From contig NZ_RWIN01000063.1 in assembly GCF_009761815.1 (NCBI RefSeq), positions 1 to 46,161 on the forward strand: 46,161 bases of DNA, read 5' to 3'. This stretch comes from Pseudomonas sp. PB120. Lineage in GTDB: Bacteria > Pseudomonadota > Gammaproteobacteria > Pseudomonadales > Pseudomonadaceae. This document shows, one piece after another, positions 1 to 6,923 of the stretch. Every line of letters starts with the position of its first letter. The first letter of the stretch is position 1. The notes beneath the pieces were generated by a model. The model ran no database searches. It was given only the letters and a program-made list of their open reading frames with translations, and was not told the DNA's origin. A program made the position numbers and the translations under genes.

Positions 1-52
1 CGCTCCCACAAGGATTGCGCAAAACCTGTGGGAGCGGGCTTGCCCGCGAATG
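1..52. repeat. REP/REPIN palindrome, truncated by window edge
   Basis: The core TGTGGGAGCGGGCTTGCCCG at 27-46 is the common Pseudomonas REP type. Bases 1-10 (CGCTCCCACA) are the inverted copy of its outer arm, so this is the remaining half of a REPIN. It lies just downstream of the comM stop codon. Related copies occur near 10870, 14474, 19312, 20120, 24387, 40604 and 46109. Confidence 0.8.
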
Positions 53-72
53 AGGCGACTCGGTCTCCAGTG

Positions 73-612
73 TCACTGCGTTGCCGGCCGATACTGCAAC
101 GCTTCCGCCAGGTGCTCCCGGCTAATGCCATCAACCCGCTCAAGGTCCGCCAGCGTGCGCGCAACCTTGAGCAACCGATGGGCCGAGCGCAGCGACAACG
201 TCAGTCGCTCACAAGCTGTCTCCAGCCAACGCTCATCGACTGTGGATAACTGGCAATGCTTGCGCAGGCCGGGCAGGTCAAGGAAGGCATTGGCGCAGCC
301 CTGGCGCCTGTGTTGCCGCTCCCTTGCGTCGGCGACCAGCACGGCAGCGGCGGCGGTGTCGTCACCCGGTTTGACCACCGGATTCAGCGCCGTCGCTTCG
401 CGAGCGACCGTCAGGTGCAAGTCGATTCGATCCAGCAGCGGACCGGAGAGCTTGTTGCGGTAGCGTTGAACCATGTCCGGGGTGCAGGAGCAGCGACCAC
501 TCGGCTCGCCAAGATACCCACAGGGGCAGGGATTCATCGCCGCAACCAGCTGGAAACGCGCCGGGAACCGTACGCGGTCTTTCGCCCGGGAAATCACGAT
601 ATGACCCGACTC
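73..612 (-). pseudogene. comM: comM, 3' fragment (separated by integrated element)
   Basis: This is the C-terminal part of ComM/YifB, an AAA+ helicase of the Mg-chelatase-like family that promotes branch migration during natural transformation. The fragment begins within Glu319 of the native protein and contains FPARFQLVAAMNPCPCGYLG, the RYRNKLSGPLLDRIDLHL segment with its conserved arginines, and the C-terminal helical lid. An ATG inside the element (634-636) could prime a chimeric peptide starting MWKTPLPFESGH, but it would lack the Walker A and B motifs, which stay with the 5' fragment at 8699-9685. Joining the two halves at the TC dinucleotide restores a 497-codon frame, the normal family length. 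The gene is therefore interrupted, not decayed. Confidence 0.93.
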
Positions 613-634
613 GAATGGTAGGGGTGTTTTCCAC
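608..634. other. element-chromosome junction (att site, left)
   Basis: Chromosomal comM sequence ends at TC (611-612) and the element half-site begins at 613 with GAATGGTAGGGG. The half-site is an imperfect inverted copy of 8708-8729. The crossover falls inside the comM codon for Glu319 (GAG on the minus strand). Confidence 0.8.
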
Positions 635-714
635 ATTTATGGATGCGTGGACGCCGATGAATTGCCGTGCGAGTATCCAAATTCAACCTTTGTTCATAAC
701 ATGGAAAGGATAAT

Positions 715-1461
715 ATGGACGATTTATATAATAAGATTGTTGATGGCCTCCTAACTGTTGATAAGGATGGAAAAGTTGACATACGCAAAGTACAAGAACT
801 AAAAGAAAGCTCTATACCCAAAAAACTGTTCAAATATCGCAGTTGTACAAAATTGAACATAGAGAACTTTGAGAATAATCGACTATGGTTGTCTTTCCCA
901 GAAAACTTCAATGACCCCTATGACTCGTCTTTCAGTATTGCCATTGCATCAAATGAATTAGAAGAAGATTTACTTGATTTTTTCTTTCGTGACAAAATCA
1001 AGAAGATTATGAAGATTTGTTGCTTTAGTAATTCCATTGAATCTATGTTGATGTGGACGCATTATAGCGACGAACATAGAGGTTTTGCCGTCGAGTATAA
1101 CCTGCACCAAATAACTGGAATTAAGCAGAGTTTATGGCCGGTATTTTACGGTGACAAGCTATTCGATTTTTTACCACTACTCTCCCAAAAGCCCCGTAGT
1201 AATTTGGGTCCGCTGGTTGCTGCACTCCACAAATCGACCGACTGGGAGTATGAAGCAGAGTGGCGATTTATATCTTTGGATGCCAGTCAAGACTTCATAT
1301 CGCTACCAATTCCGAAGGCTATTTATCTCGGCTCAAGAATATGCTCTGCCGATGAAAACGCTCTGATAAAAATAGCAAAGCACAAAAATGTTAAAGTTTA
1401 TAAGATGAAGCACGACCGGAAAACTTTCAAAATGAACTATGAGTTAGTAGAGGATAAATAA
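715..1461 (+). CDS. DUF2971 domain protein (element cargo)
   Basis: A 248-residue protein matching the DUF2971 pattern: an early LFKYRS motif (about residues 39-44), then RLWLSFPENFNDPYDS (about 56-71), then CCFSNS followed by MLMWTHYSDEHRGFAVEY (about 110-127). The start at 715 has AAGGA about 6 nt upstream. I know of no established biochemical activity for the family; it is frequent as a single cargo gene on mobile elements. The gene is AT-rich like the rest of the element and is the first gene inside the left end, transcribed inward. It has no evident role in transfer or integration, so it is the best candidate for a host-benefit or anti-phage function, but that is inference from position only. 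Confidence 0.85.
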   Translation: MDDLYNKIVDGLLTVDKDGKVDIRKVQELKESSIPKKLFKYRSCTKLNIENFENNRLWLSFPENFNDPYDSSFSIAIASNELEEDLLDFFFRDKIKKIMKICCFSNSIESMLMWTHYSDEHRGFAVEYNLHQITGIKQSLWPVFYGDKLFDFLPLLSQKPRSNLGPLVAALHKSTDWEYEAEWRFISLDASQDFISLPIPKAIYLGSRICSADENALIKIAKHKNVKVYKMKHDRKTFKMNYELVEDK

Positions 1462-2074
1462 TTAAGGTCGTTTTGAACGCTTGAACTTGTTCGAGTGTGA
1501 AAAATGAACAGATGAATGCAGTGGATGGACAGTTCATATTTTTTGAAATTTCAAGAATATGGTTGAACCCTATTTGATGATTAGGGTTCGACCCTAAATA
1601 TATTTTTGGTTTACTATTGACAGCGTTTTTCATTGAGTTTAAGCCAAAAAACGACTATCCAAGAAAATGAAAACTCAAAAAATGACCTAAAAACCTATAA
1701 AAAAACCAATGCACTTTTTTAGTGCGTTAACAGAAATAGGTAAAAAACGGCGTCTTTTAATTCTCTGTATTAACATACGCATAAGATAGTAAATCACCTG
1801 AAAATGGCTATTCCATAAGTTTTGATTTTTTGAAATCTTTCTGCCCAAGACGCTTTTGATTTTGATATGCGAACTTGTTTCGCAATACCCAGATGCTTTT
1901 GATTTTGACCTTCTTGGATAACTCTTAAATAAGTGTCGCAAGTTAAATTTATAAGGTTTTTTGAGCGTTCTTGACTTGGCTTTCTATTGAGGGTGAAGTC
2001 AATAAAACGTATATCTATATTTGACTTATAAAAATCGCATGATATATCTGTATGTATAAACTTAAAATACAGAT
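1462..2074. other. AT-rich non-coding region upstream of rep (possible replication origin region)
   Basis: No convincing gene is present. Visible structures are: a hairpin at 1565-1589 (GAACCCTA and TAGGGTTC arms) directly overlapping a second one at 1582-1596 (TAGGGT TCG ACCCTA); a near-palindrome at 1483-1497 (CTTGAAC/GTTCGAG); and two copies of the direct repeat GCTTTTGATTTTGA, near 1852 and 1893. Together with the palindrome at 2044-2076, this is a plausible site for a double-strand origin or Rep binding, but no nick site could be recognised. Confidence 0.45.
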
Positions 2075-2076
2075 AT
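2044..2076. promoter_or_regulatory. palindrome overlapping the rep start (candidate operator)
   Basis: A perfect 10-bp inverted repeat, ATATCTGTAT (2044-2053) and ATACAGATAT (2067-2076), is separated by 13 nt and runs into the proposed rep start codon at 2075. A protein bound here would block rep expression. The small RHH-like protein at 4048 or Rep itself are possible ligands (inference). Confidence 0.5.
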
Positions 2077-3661
2077 GATTTTTATACCTCAAAGGATATC
2101 CACTGACAAAGCAAACATCGAATTCTTCTTCAAAGAATGTGAGCGTCAGTATTTCTTTGAGAGTGCAATTGAAAGGAATATGGCTTTAAAAGAAAACTTT
2201 AATAACAAGAATAACAACTCATCAAAAAGGAAAGCCGGAAGTATTGCGAAAGAAATTCGCCATATTAAAGAGAAATTCAATTGGGTTTCACAATGCCCTG
2301 AATACACTTGCTGGAAAATACAAGAAAAGTATTCCATTTGCAAAAACAGCGAATTAAATGAAATTGTCAAAAATATCTCATTTGTGTTCGGCAATATACA
2401 AGACATTCTTATAGTTAAACAACGAAACCTTAATAATGATGGCGTTGCTGGTGATGTATTTACATATGTAAACCCTGAATGGAACATTGGATATGGCATT
2501 AAAATAAAGGATATTAAAGGCTCAACGCTTAAAGATAAATTGATAAACATAGCTGATGAAAAGAAACTAAAAACGCAGATTAGAAGAATACAAAAACAAA
2601 GGAATGAACTCTACAAGTTGAAGTTGGGGGTGATTGGTGCTGGTCGTGACTATGAAATATGTAGCGATGAAGTTGTTCGAGATAGAGAAGCGGACGAAGC
2701 CAAGCAACTTGATTACATCATGAAAAATTCTGTGGTTTATGAGAATAAAAAGAAAGTCCCTTTGTCAAAGATAGCGAGCACTGAAAAACAAAGATTTGCT
2801 GAGATATTTATTCAAGTTACTTCTTTGGACTTATACGCCAAGCAACTTGATTACAAGCCTCTTTTCATCACGTTCACTGCACCCGCTAGATTTCACCCAA
2901 AGCCTTCAAATGGCGTGAGTTCTTGGGATGGTTCAACTCCAAAAGAAAGTAATGATTACTTGAAAGGCTTATGGAATGCTTTTAGAAAAGACATCCATAG
3001 GCATAAGATTGAAATGAATGGTTTCTGGGCGGTCGAGCCACACAAAGACCAGTGCTTTCATAAACACGCTTTAATGTATGTTAACAAGAAACATTTCGAT
3101 GGATTGATTGTATTGATTAACAAGCATTTTAAGCACTCGGAGAATGCCGTTAGAATTGAAGAGATAGACACAAAGAAAAGTAAAGCAACGTCATATGTGA
3201 TGAAATATCTAACCAAGTCATTCAATATGGATTTCGAATTGAAAGGTGGCGTGTTAAATATTGATAAGCTGGAAATATCAAACCACAAAAAAGTTAGAGC
3301 GGTTCAAGCGTTGTGGTCTGTCCGTAGATATGCGATGTTCGGCGTTAAAAATACATTATCGCTGTGGAGAGAGTTGAAAAGGAAACCATTTTTAAAAGGT
3401 AAAAATGAAACAATAGACAAGGCGTTCGCGTTTGTTGAAATAAATAACTTCATAGGGTTCTCTATGTTTGTTAATGGAAAGCTCAAAATAAAGAGAGTAT
3501 TTAGTGAAATACAAATCATGAAAAATGATTTGCTGGGTGATGTATTTGGGAAAAGTCTAGTAGATAAATATATTTTAGATTTAACAAGTGATGAAGTTTT
3601 AAGCATAAAAGCAAACTGCAAGGTTGTGCCCGCTGAGTGGTTAGATATTGAAATTACATAA
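2075..3661 (+). CDS. HUH-endonuclease replication initiation protein (phage GPA-like)
   Basis: A 528-residue protein with the signature of rolling-circle replication initiators of the phage replication gene A (GPA) type. FWAVEPHKDQCFHKHALMYV carries a metal-binding HxH motif (His329, His331). It is followed about 45 residues later by SYVMKYLTKSF, with paired Tyr374 and Tyr378 in the YxxKY arrangement of the nicking site. It would nick a double-strand origin and join covalently to the 5' end. The 2075 ATG has no clear Shine-Dalgarno sequence; an in-frame ATG at 2180 (residue 36) is preceded by AAGGA and is an alternative start. The gene sits alone on the plus strand behind a structured AT-rich region. 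A Rep in an integrated element suggests autonomous replication after excision. Family assignment rests on motif order only. Confidence 0.78.
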   Translation: MIFIPQRISTDKANIEFFFKECERQYFFESAIERNMALKENFNNKNNNSSKRKAGSIAKEIRHIKEKFNWVSQCPEYTCWKIQEKYSICKNSELNEIVKNISFVFGNIQDILIVKQRNLNNDGVAGDVFTYVNPEWNIGYGIKIKDIKGSTLKDKLINIADEKKLKTQIRRIQKQRNELYKLKLGVIGAGRDYEICSDEVVRDREADEAKQLDYIMKNSVVYENKKKVPLSKIASTEKQRFAEIFIQVTSLDLYAKQLDYKPLFITFTAPARFHPKPSNGVSSWDGSTPKESNDYLKGLWNAFRKDIHRHKIEMNGFWAVEPHKDQCFHKHALMYVNKKHFDGLIVLINKHFKHSENAVRIEEIDTKKSKATSYVMKYLTKSFNMDFELKGGVLNIDKLEISNHKKVRAVQALWSVRRYAMFGVKNTLSLWRELKRKPFLKGKNETIDKAFAFVEINNFIGFSMFVNGKLKIKRVFSEIQIMKNDLLGDVFGKSLVDKYILDLTSDEVLSIKANCKVVPAEWLDIEIT

Positions 3662-3734
3662 ATAAATATATACTAATGTATTGATTTATGATTGCAGCAT
3701 GTTATGTTGTAAATAACAGACTGGGGGATGAGTT

Positions 3735-3950
3735 ATGGAACTAATTAGGATGGCGAGTGGGAAAAAGAAAGTTTTAAGGGTTATTAAGCAATTGGGGCTT
3801 ACTGAGATGTATAAGAACATTAGCAGCTTGCATAGTAGTAGCGAGTATCATTTGCTCTTTGATACGGTGGATTGCGAGTTTAAAGTGCTGGTAAACCAAA
3901 GCAATGTGCCCTATCAATATCAAGATGAGTGTTTAAGAGAACAACAATAA
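3735..3950 (+). CDS. small hypothetical protein
   Basis: A 71-residue protein with a basic N-terminal part (MASGKKKVLRVIKQLG) and an acidic C-terminal part. I do not recognise a family. It is probably real: a strong GGGGGATGAG ribosome site precedes the ATG, an intrinsic terminator follows immediately, and it lies 73 nt after rep in the same direction. It could be a replication or maintenance accessory protein. It has no membrane segment or signal peptide. Confidence 0.6.
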   Translation: MELIRMASGKKKVLRVIKQLGLTEMYKNISSLHSSSEYHLLFDTVDCEFKVLVNQSNVPYQYQDECLREQQ

Positions 3951-3974
3951 AGCCAGCAAATGCTGGTTTTTTCT
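3951..3974 (+). terminator. intrinsic terminator after rep and small ORF
   Basis: The inverted repeat CCAGCA (3953-3958) and TGCTGG (3961-3966) is followed by TTTTTTC. An A-rich stretch just upstream could let it work on both strands. Confidence 0.75.
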
Positions 3975-3994
3975 TATTGCAAGTATATACATTA

Positions 3995-4022
3995 TTGACT
4001 TGGTTAAAATATATGTTCTAAT
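3995..4022 (+). promoter_or_regulatory. sigma-70-type promoter for the RHH-like gene
   Basis: TTGACT (3995-4000) and TCTAAT (4017-4022) are separated by 16 nt, upstream of the ORF at 4048. This short gene therefore appears to have its own promoter, after the terminator at 3951-3974. Confidence 0.5.
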
Positions 4023-4047
4023 TGATATATAAACAGCCGAGAACAAT

Positions 4048-4260
4048 ATGAAGAGCAACAAGACAAACAGATACCTGCTTAAATCAGAGAAGGAAACAAT
4101 GCAACGCTTTCAAGAGATAGCCAAAATGAATGATTTCCCTATGTCCCGATACATCAATGACTGCATTGAGCAATACTTGAAATCCTACGATAATGATGGA
4201 TTTAAAGATGAAGTATCAATCAAGGTGCCAATAAGGAAGTTTGAAAGAATTAACAAATAA
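4048..4260 (+). CDS. small ribbon-helix-helix-like protein
   Basis: A 70-residue protein. The N-terminal half (NRYLLKSEKETMQRFQEIAKMN then MSRYINDCIEQYLKSY) has the short strand plus two amphipathic helices expected of Arc/CopG-type RHH DNA-binding proteins. Its own promoter and a terminator on both sides make it a monocistronic unit. Such proteins usually autoregulate or repress replication or mobilization genes, so it could bind the palindrome at the rep start. The fold assignment is by pattern only. Confidence 0.6.
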   Translation: MKSNKTNRYLLKSEKETMQRFQEIAKMNDFPMSRYINDCIEQYLKSYDNDGFKDEVSIKVPIRKFERINK

Positions 4261-4283
4261 ATAGCCCTGTTGGGGCTATTTTG
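4261..4283. terminator. bidirectional terminator between RHH-like gene and mobA
   Basis: The stem ATAGCCC/GGGCTAT with a short loop is followed by TTTTG on the plus strand and by an A/T-rich stretch on the other. It overlaps the mobA TAG stop (4276-4278), so it serves the convergent genes on both sides. Confidence 0.65.
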
Positions 4284-6261
4284 TTAACTGTGGTTTTAAG
4301 TCAAACGTAACCGCTCTTTTGTTTGCCATCTGTGCTTTAAAAGCTTGTTCAAGCTGTTTTGCTGCCGCTGGGTCTCTTTCTTTAATTTCATCAAATAGAT
4401 TATAGAGCTTCTCTCTGAATTCATATTGACGTTTAACCTCGCCAGTTTTTATTCCATTACGATTTTCTGGGATGTTGTCCATCTCTCTATGTCCGGCAAT
4501 GTCTCTCTTGCTATTCCCCGGAAATGAACTTTTCTTTAGTCTCGGTTGTAACCATTCAAATTCTTCAACAAGTTCATCATTCGAATATGTTGAATAGTCT
4601 CCATCAATCTTATGATTTTCAGGCTCTGCAAGCGGTTCTGGTGTCATCGGTGTGTAAAGGTCATCTACGACAGGTTCGACTGACTTTGATGGTTCTATGG
4701 CTTCCGTAGGAGCTTCTGCGATTCGTGTAGGGTTCGATGGCTCAAACTCTTTAATCAAGTCATCAATCAAGTCCTCATTGGTAGGTGCAACCTGTTCTTG
4801 TTCAACCTGCTTTCTAGGCTCAGGCGGCTTCTCTGATGGTTTTTGAACGGGTGTAGGCATGACAGGTGGAACAGTGACAGGCTCAACTGGGGTAGGTGCT
4901 TCTATGGCCACCGTAGCAGCTTCTGGTTTAGGTTCTGGCTTCTTGTTCATAGAAGCGTAGTGCTCTTGGATTTTTTTCAATTCTTCTAAATCCGCTGGTG
5001 TAGGTTTATAGCCTTCTAACTTGAACCCTTTGTTTTCCAAGCCCATCAATTGAAATTCAAGCCATATATTTTTCTTAAAGAAATTAGGGCCATTCACTGT
5101 GAACGATTGCGGTGGTTTGGCGTCGGCAACAAGCCTTTGAATACCAGCCTTTGCTGACTGTCTTGATAAGTCACTGAATGAGACTTTTGACGGGTCTTTG
5201 TAATACTCGAATGATTTCTTGCTGCTGACTGAATTATAGAAATATTCAACCTTGTCACTATGCTGAATAAACTTGAACTTAGTGGCAAGCACTGAGTTAG
5301 GCTTAATTTTTTTCATGTAGTCGGGTTCTGCTTCGGTTGAAGCAATAGAACAGCCTTCGTATTCCTTAACGTTATGCTTGTTTTTCAAAGTTTGCTCAAA
5401 GTCAGTGTCTTCACCTAATTTTGCTTTGAGTGTTTTGTAAGATAAGCCAAGCTCGGATGCTTTGAATATCTGGTCTTCATGTTGAACGGAAAAGGAAGAT
5501 TGCCCATTATGAATGATGTTGTATCCGTTATCTGTGATTTTGTTTATGAAGTCACTTGGAGAGCTAGACTGTTGCAGGAAGACTTTTAAATCAGTTTTCA
5601 TTTCTTCTTTATTTGAAATTATTCCGCGTACTTCAAGCATGCGTTCATTAGATGATGGAAGCTTCTCGGAATACTTTTTATTGATTGCATTGGCAATTGC
5701 TCTTTTCTTAACGGCTTCACTTTTACCTTTTAGGTCTGGATGTTTTTCCAATCTATCAATGTCTGTTGCAATCCTGTTTTCTGGTTTCATTAGTCCATAT
5801 TTGTTTTCTAACTTGTCACATTCTCTTTCTATCTTGCGATAGTCGTTGCCAACGTTATAGCAATTACCATCAAAATCTTTTATCGACCATACAATGTGAA
5901 CGTGAACCTCGTTTGTGTCGATGTGAACACCTAACGCATACTTTCTATTTGAAAGTTTATGCGTAGCCTCATAAAGTTCTTTTGCAATATCTCGGGCTTG
6001 CTCCGGTGTGATATTGTCATTTGTGTGAAAGCTAACAACGTCATGTTGAGTTCTAACTGAATGCTTTCTACCTTTCTTGTTGTCAGTAACATCACTTTCA
6101 ATTGATTTTGATATTGCTTTCGCAATGTCTTTCTTTGAAGCATTCAAAGGCATGTAGATGTTTGACTCGAATAAAACACAGCCTTCTTCTTTGTTGAAAT
6201 ATTTGGCTGTTTTGTAAATCGCTGATTTAGATTTTTGAGTGCTTAGCTTTTCACGTATCAT
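4276..6261 (-). CDS. mobA: MobA-type relaxase
   Basis: A 661-residue relaxase of the relaxase/mobilization nuclease family. The N-terminal catalytic domain shows DVVSFHTNDNITPEQARDIA (about residues 74-93) and the metal-binding histidine motif GVHIDTNEVHVHIVW (His113, His120, His122). Tyr16 or Tyr21 are candidate nicking residues. The C-terminal half is low-complexity and rich in Pro, Glu and Val (about 430-560), with no primase or helicase motif that I can see. The ATG overlaps the mobC stop as ATGA, so the two are translationally coupled. It would nick oriT and pilot the strand into a helper type IV secretion system; none is encoded here. Confidence 0.88.
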   Translation of the reverse strand: MIREKLSTQKSKSAIYKTAKYFNKEEGCVLFESNIYMPLNASKKDIAKAISKSIESDVTDNKKGRKHSVRTQHDVVSFHTNDNITPEQARDIAKELYEATHKLSNRKYALGVHIDTNEVHVHIVWSIKDFDGNCYNVGNDYRKIERECDKLENKYGLMKPENRIATDIDRLEKHPDLKGKSEAVKKRAIANAINKKYSEKLPSSNERMLEVRGIISNKEEMKTDLKVFLQQSSSPSDFINKITDNGYNIIHNGQSSFSVQHEDQIFKASELGLSYKTLKAKLGEDTDFEQTLKNKHNVKEYEGCSIASTEAEPDYMKKIKPNSVLATKFKFIQHSDKVEYFYNSVSSKKSFEYYKDPSKVSFSDLSRQSAKAGIQRLVADAKPPQSFTVNGPNFFKKNIWLEFQLMGLENKGFKLEGYKPTPADLEELKKIQEHYASMNKKPEPKPEAATVAIEAPTPVEPVTVPPVMPTPVQKPSEKPPEPRKQVEQEQVAPTNEDLIDDLIKEFEPSNPTRIAEAPTEAIEPSKSVEPVVDDLYTPMTPEPLAEPENHKIDGDYSTYSNDELVEEFEWLQPRLKKSSFPGNSKRDIAGHREMDNIPENRNGIKTGEVKRQYEFREKLYNLFDEIKERDPAAAKQLEQAFKAQMANKRAVTFDLKPQLTK

Positions 6262-6629
6262 GACTTACCTACGATGGTTAACTTCTCCTTTTTTAGCTTG
6301 TCCAATTTTTTAGTAAGTATGATTATGTTTTTATCAAGAGCATTTATTTGCTGAATAATATCTAGGGGCGGTTCTTCTTTTGCATTTAGACTTTTGGCGA
6401 TTTGATTTAAGTTGTTTCCATATCCGCCTAGCAACTTTTCAATCTTATCAATATCTTGTCTAAGCTCAGGATGGGTGACTTCAATAACTTCACTGATGCC
6501 ATTGTTAACGATGTGGGAAATAAAGCCGGACTGGCTCTTACCTATCAAATCTCGTTGATGTTCAATTTTGATGTAATCACTTTCGGATACTCTTACATTC
6601 AATTGTCTTGGTTTTTTATTGTCATTCAT
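6258..6629 (-). CDS. mobC: MobC-type mobilization accessory protein
   Basis: A 123-residue protein. The N-terminus (RQLNVRVSESDYIKIEHQRD) looks like a ribbon-helix-helix DNA-binding segment. The middle contains GGYGNNLNQIAKSLN, the characteristic G-NLNQIA-N motif of the bacterial mobilization protein MobC family, followed by a Lys-rich coiled-coil-like C-terminus. GAGG lies just upstream of the ATG. MobC proteins bind oriT and help the relaxase open the nick region. The gene is the first of the mobC-mobA operon, directly beside the candidate oriT hairpin. Confidence 0.85.
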   Translation of the reverse strand: MNDNKKPRQLNVRVSESDYIKIEHQRDLIGKSQSGFISHIVNNGISEVIEVTHPELRQDIDKIEKLLGGYGNNLNQIAKSLNAKEEPPLDIIQQINALDKNIIILTKKLDKLKKEKLTIVGKS

Positions 6630-6690
6630 ACATTCCTCATGGTTGTTTATTTGTTTTTGATTTTAATTTTTCAAACGTAGTGCGAAAAAT

Positions 6691-6746
6691 CGAGCGTAAA
6701 TGTAAGCAATGAACGGAGTGAACTTGCTATACATTTACATTGCTCG
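6691..6746. other. candidate oriT: long interrupted hairpin upstream of mobC
   Basis: Nested inverted repeats lie between mobC and the recombinase gene. CGAGC (6691-6695) pairs with GCTCG (6742-6746), GTAAATGTA with TACATTTAC, and AGCAA with TTGCT, leaving an inner loop of about 14 nt. A long extended hairpin next to mobC is the usual oriT arrangement in mobilizable elements. I did not recognise a known nic consensus, so the assignment is positional and structural. Confidence 0.5.
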
Positions 6747-6824
6747 CATATAAAGAATTCAAACTACTAATATCAAGTTACCATATATTAAAATGTTTTC
6801 AAGTTTGTATAGTGTTCAAGAATT

Positions 6825-6895
6825 AGTAGGTGGCGTGCTAGTTGTGTGTAGCAGCGTATAGTAACGTATAGCAGACATAAAAAAGGCCACCTACT
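6825..6895. repeat. inverted repeat flanking tandem CGTATAG repeats
   Basis: AGTAGGTGGC (6825-6834) is the exact inverse of GCCACCTACT (6886-6895). Between them CGTATAG occurs at 6855-6861 and 6865-6871, exactly 10 bp apart, one helical turn. TAGGTGG also resembles the core of the att half-sites. It could be a binding site for the recombinase, MobC or a directionality factor. The right arm is shared with the terminator at 6877-6906. Confidence 0.4.
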
Positions 6896-6906
6896 TAGGC
6901 GGCCTA
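6877..6906 (-). terminator. intrinsic terminator of the recombinase gene
   Basis: Read on the minus strand, AGGCCGCC and GGTGGCCT form a stem with one G-U pair, followed by TTTTTTA. It lies 18 nt after the recombinase stop codon. Confidence 0.7.
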
Positions 6907-6923
6907 CTTTGATTATGATGGCG

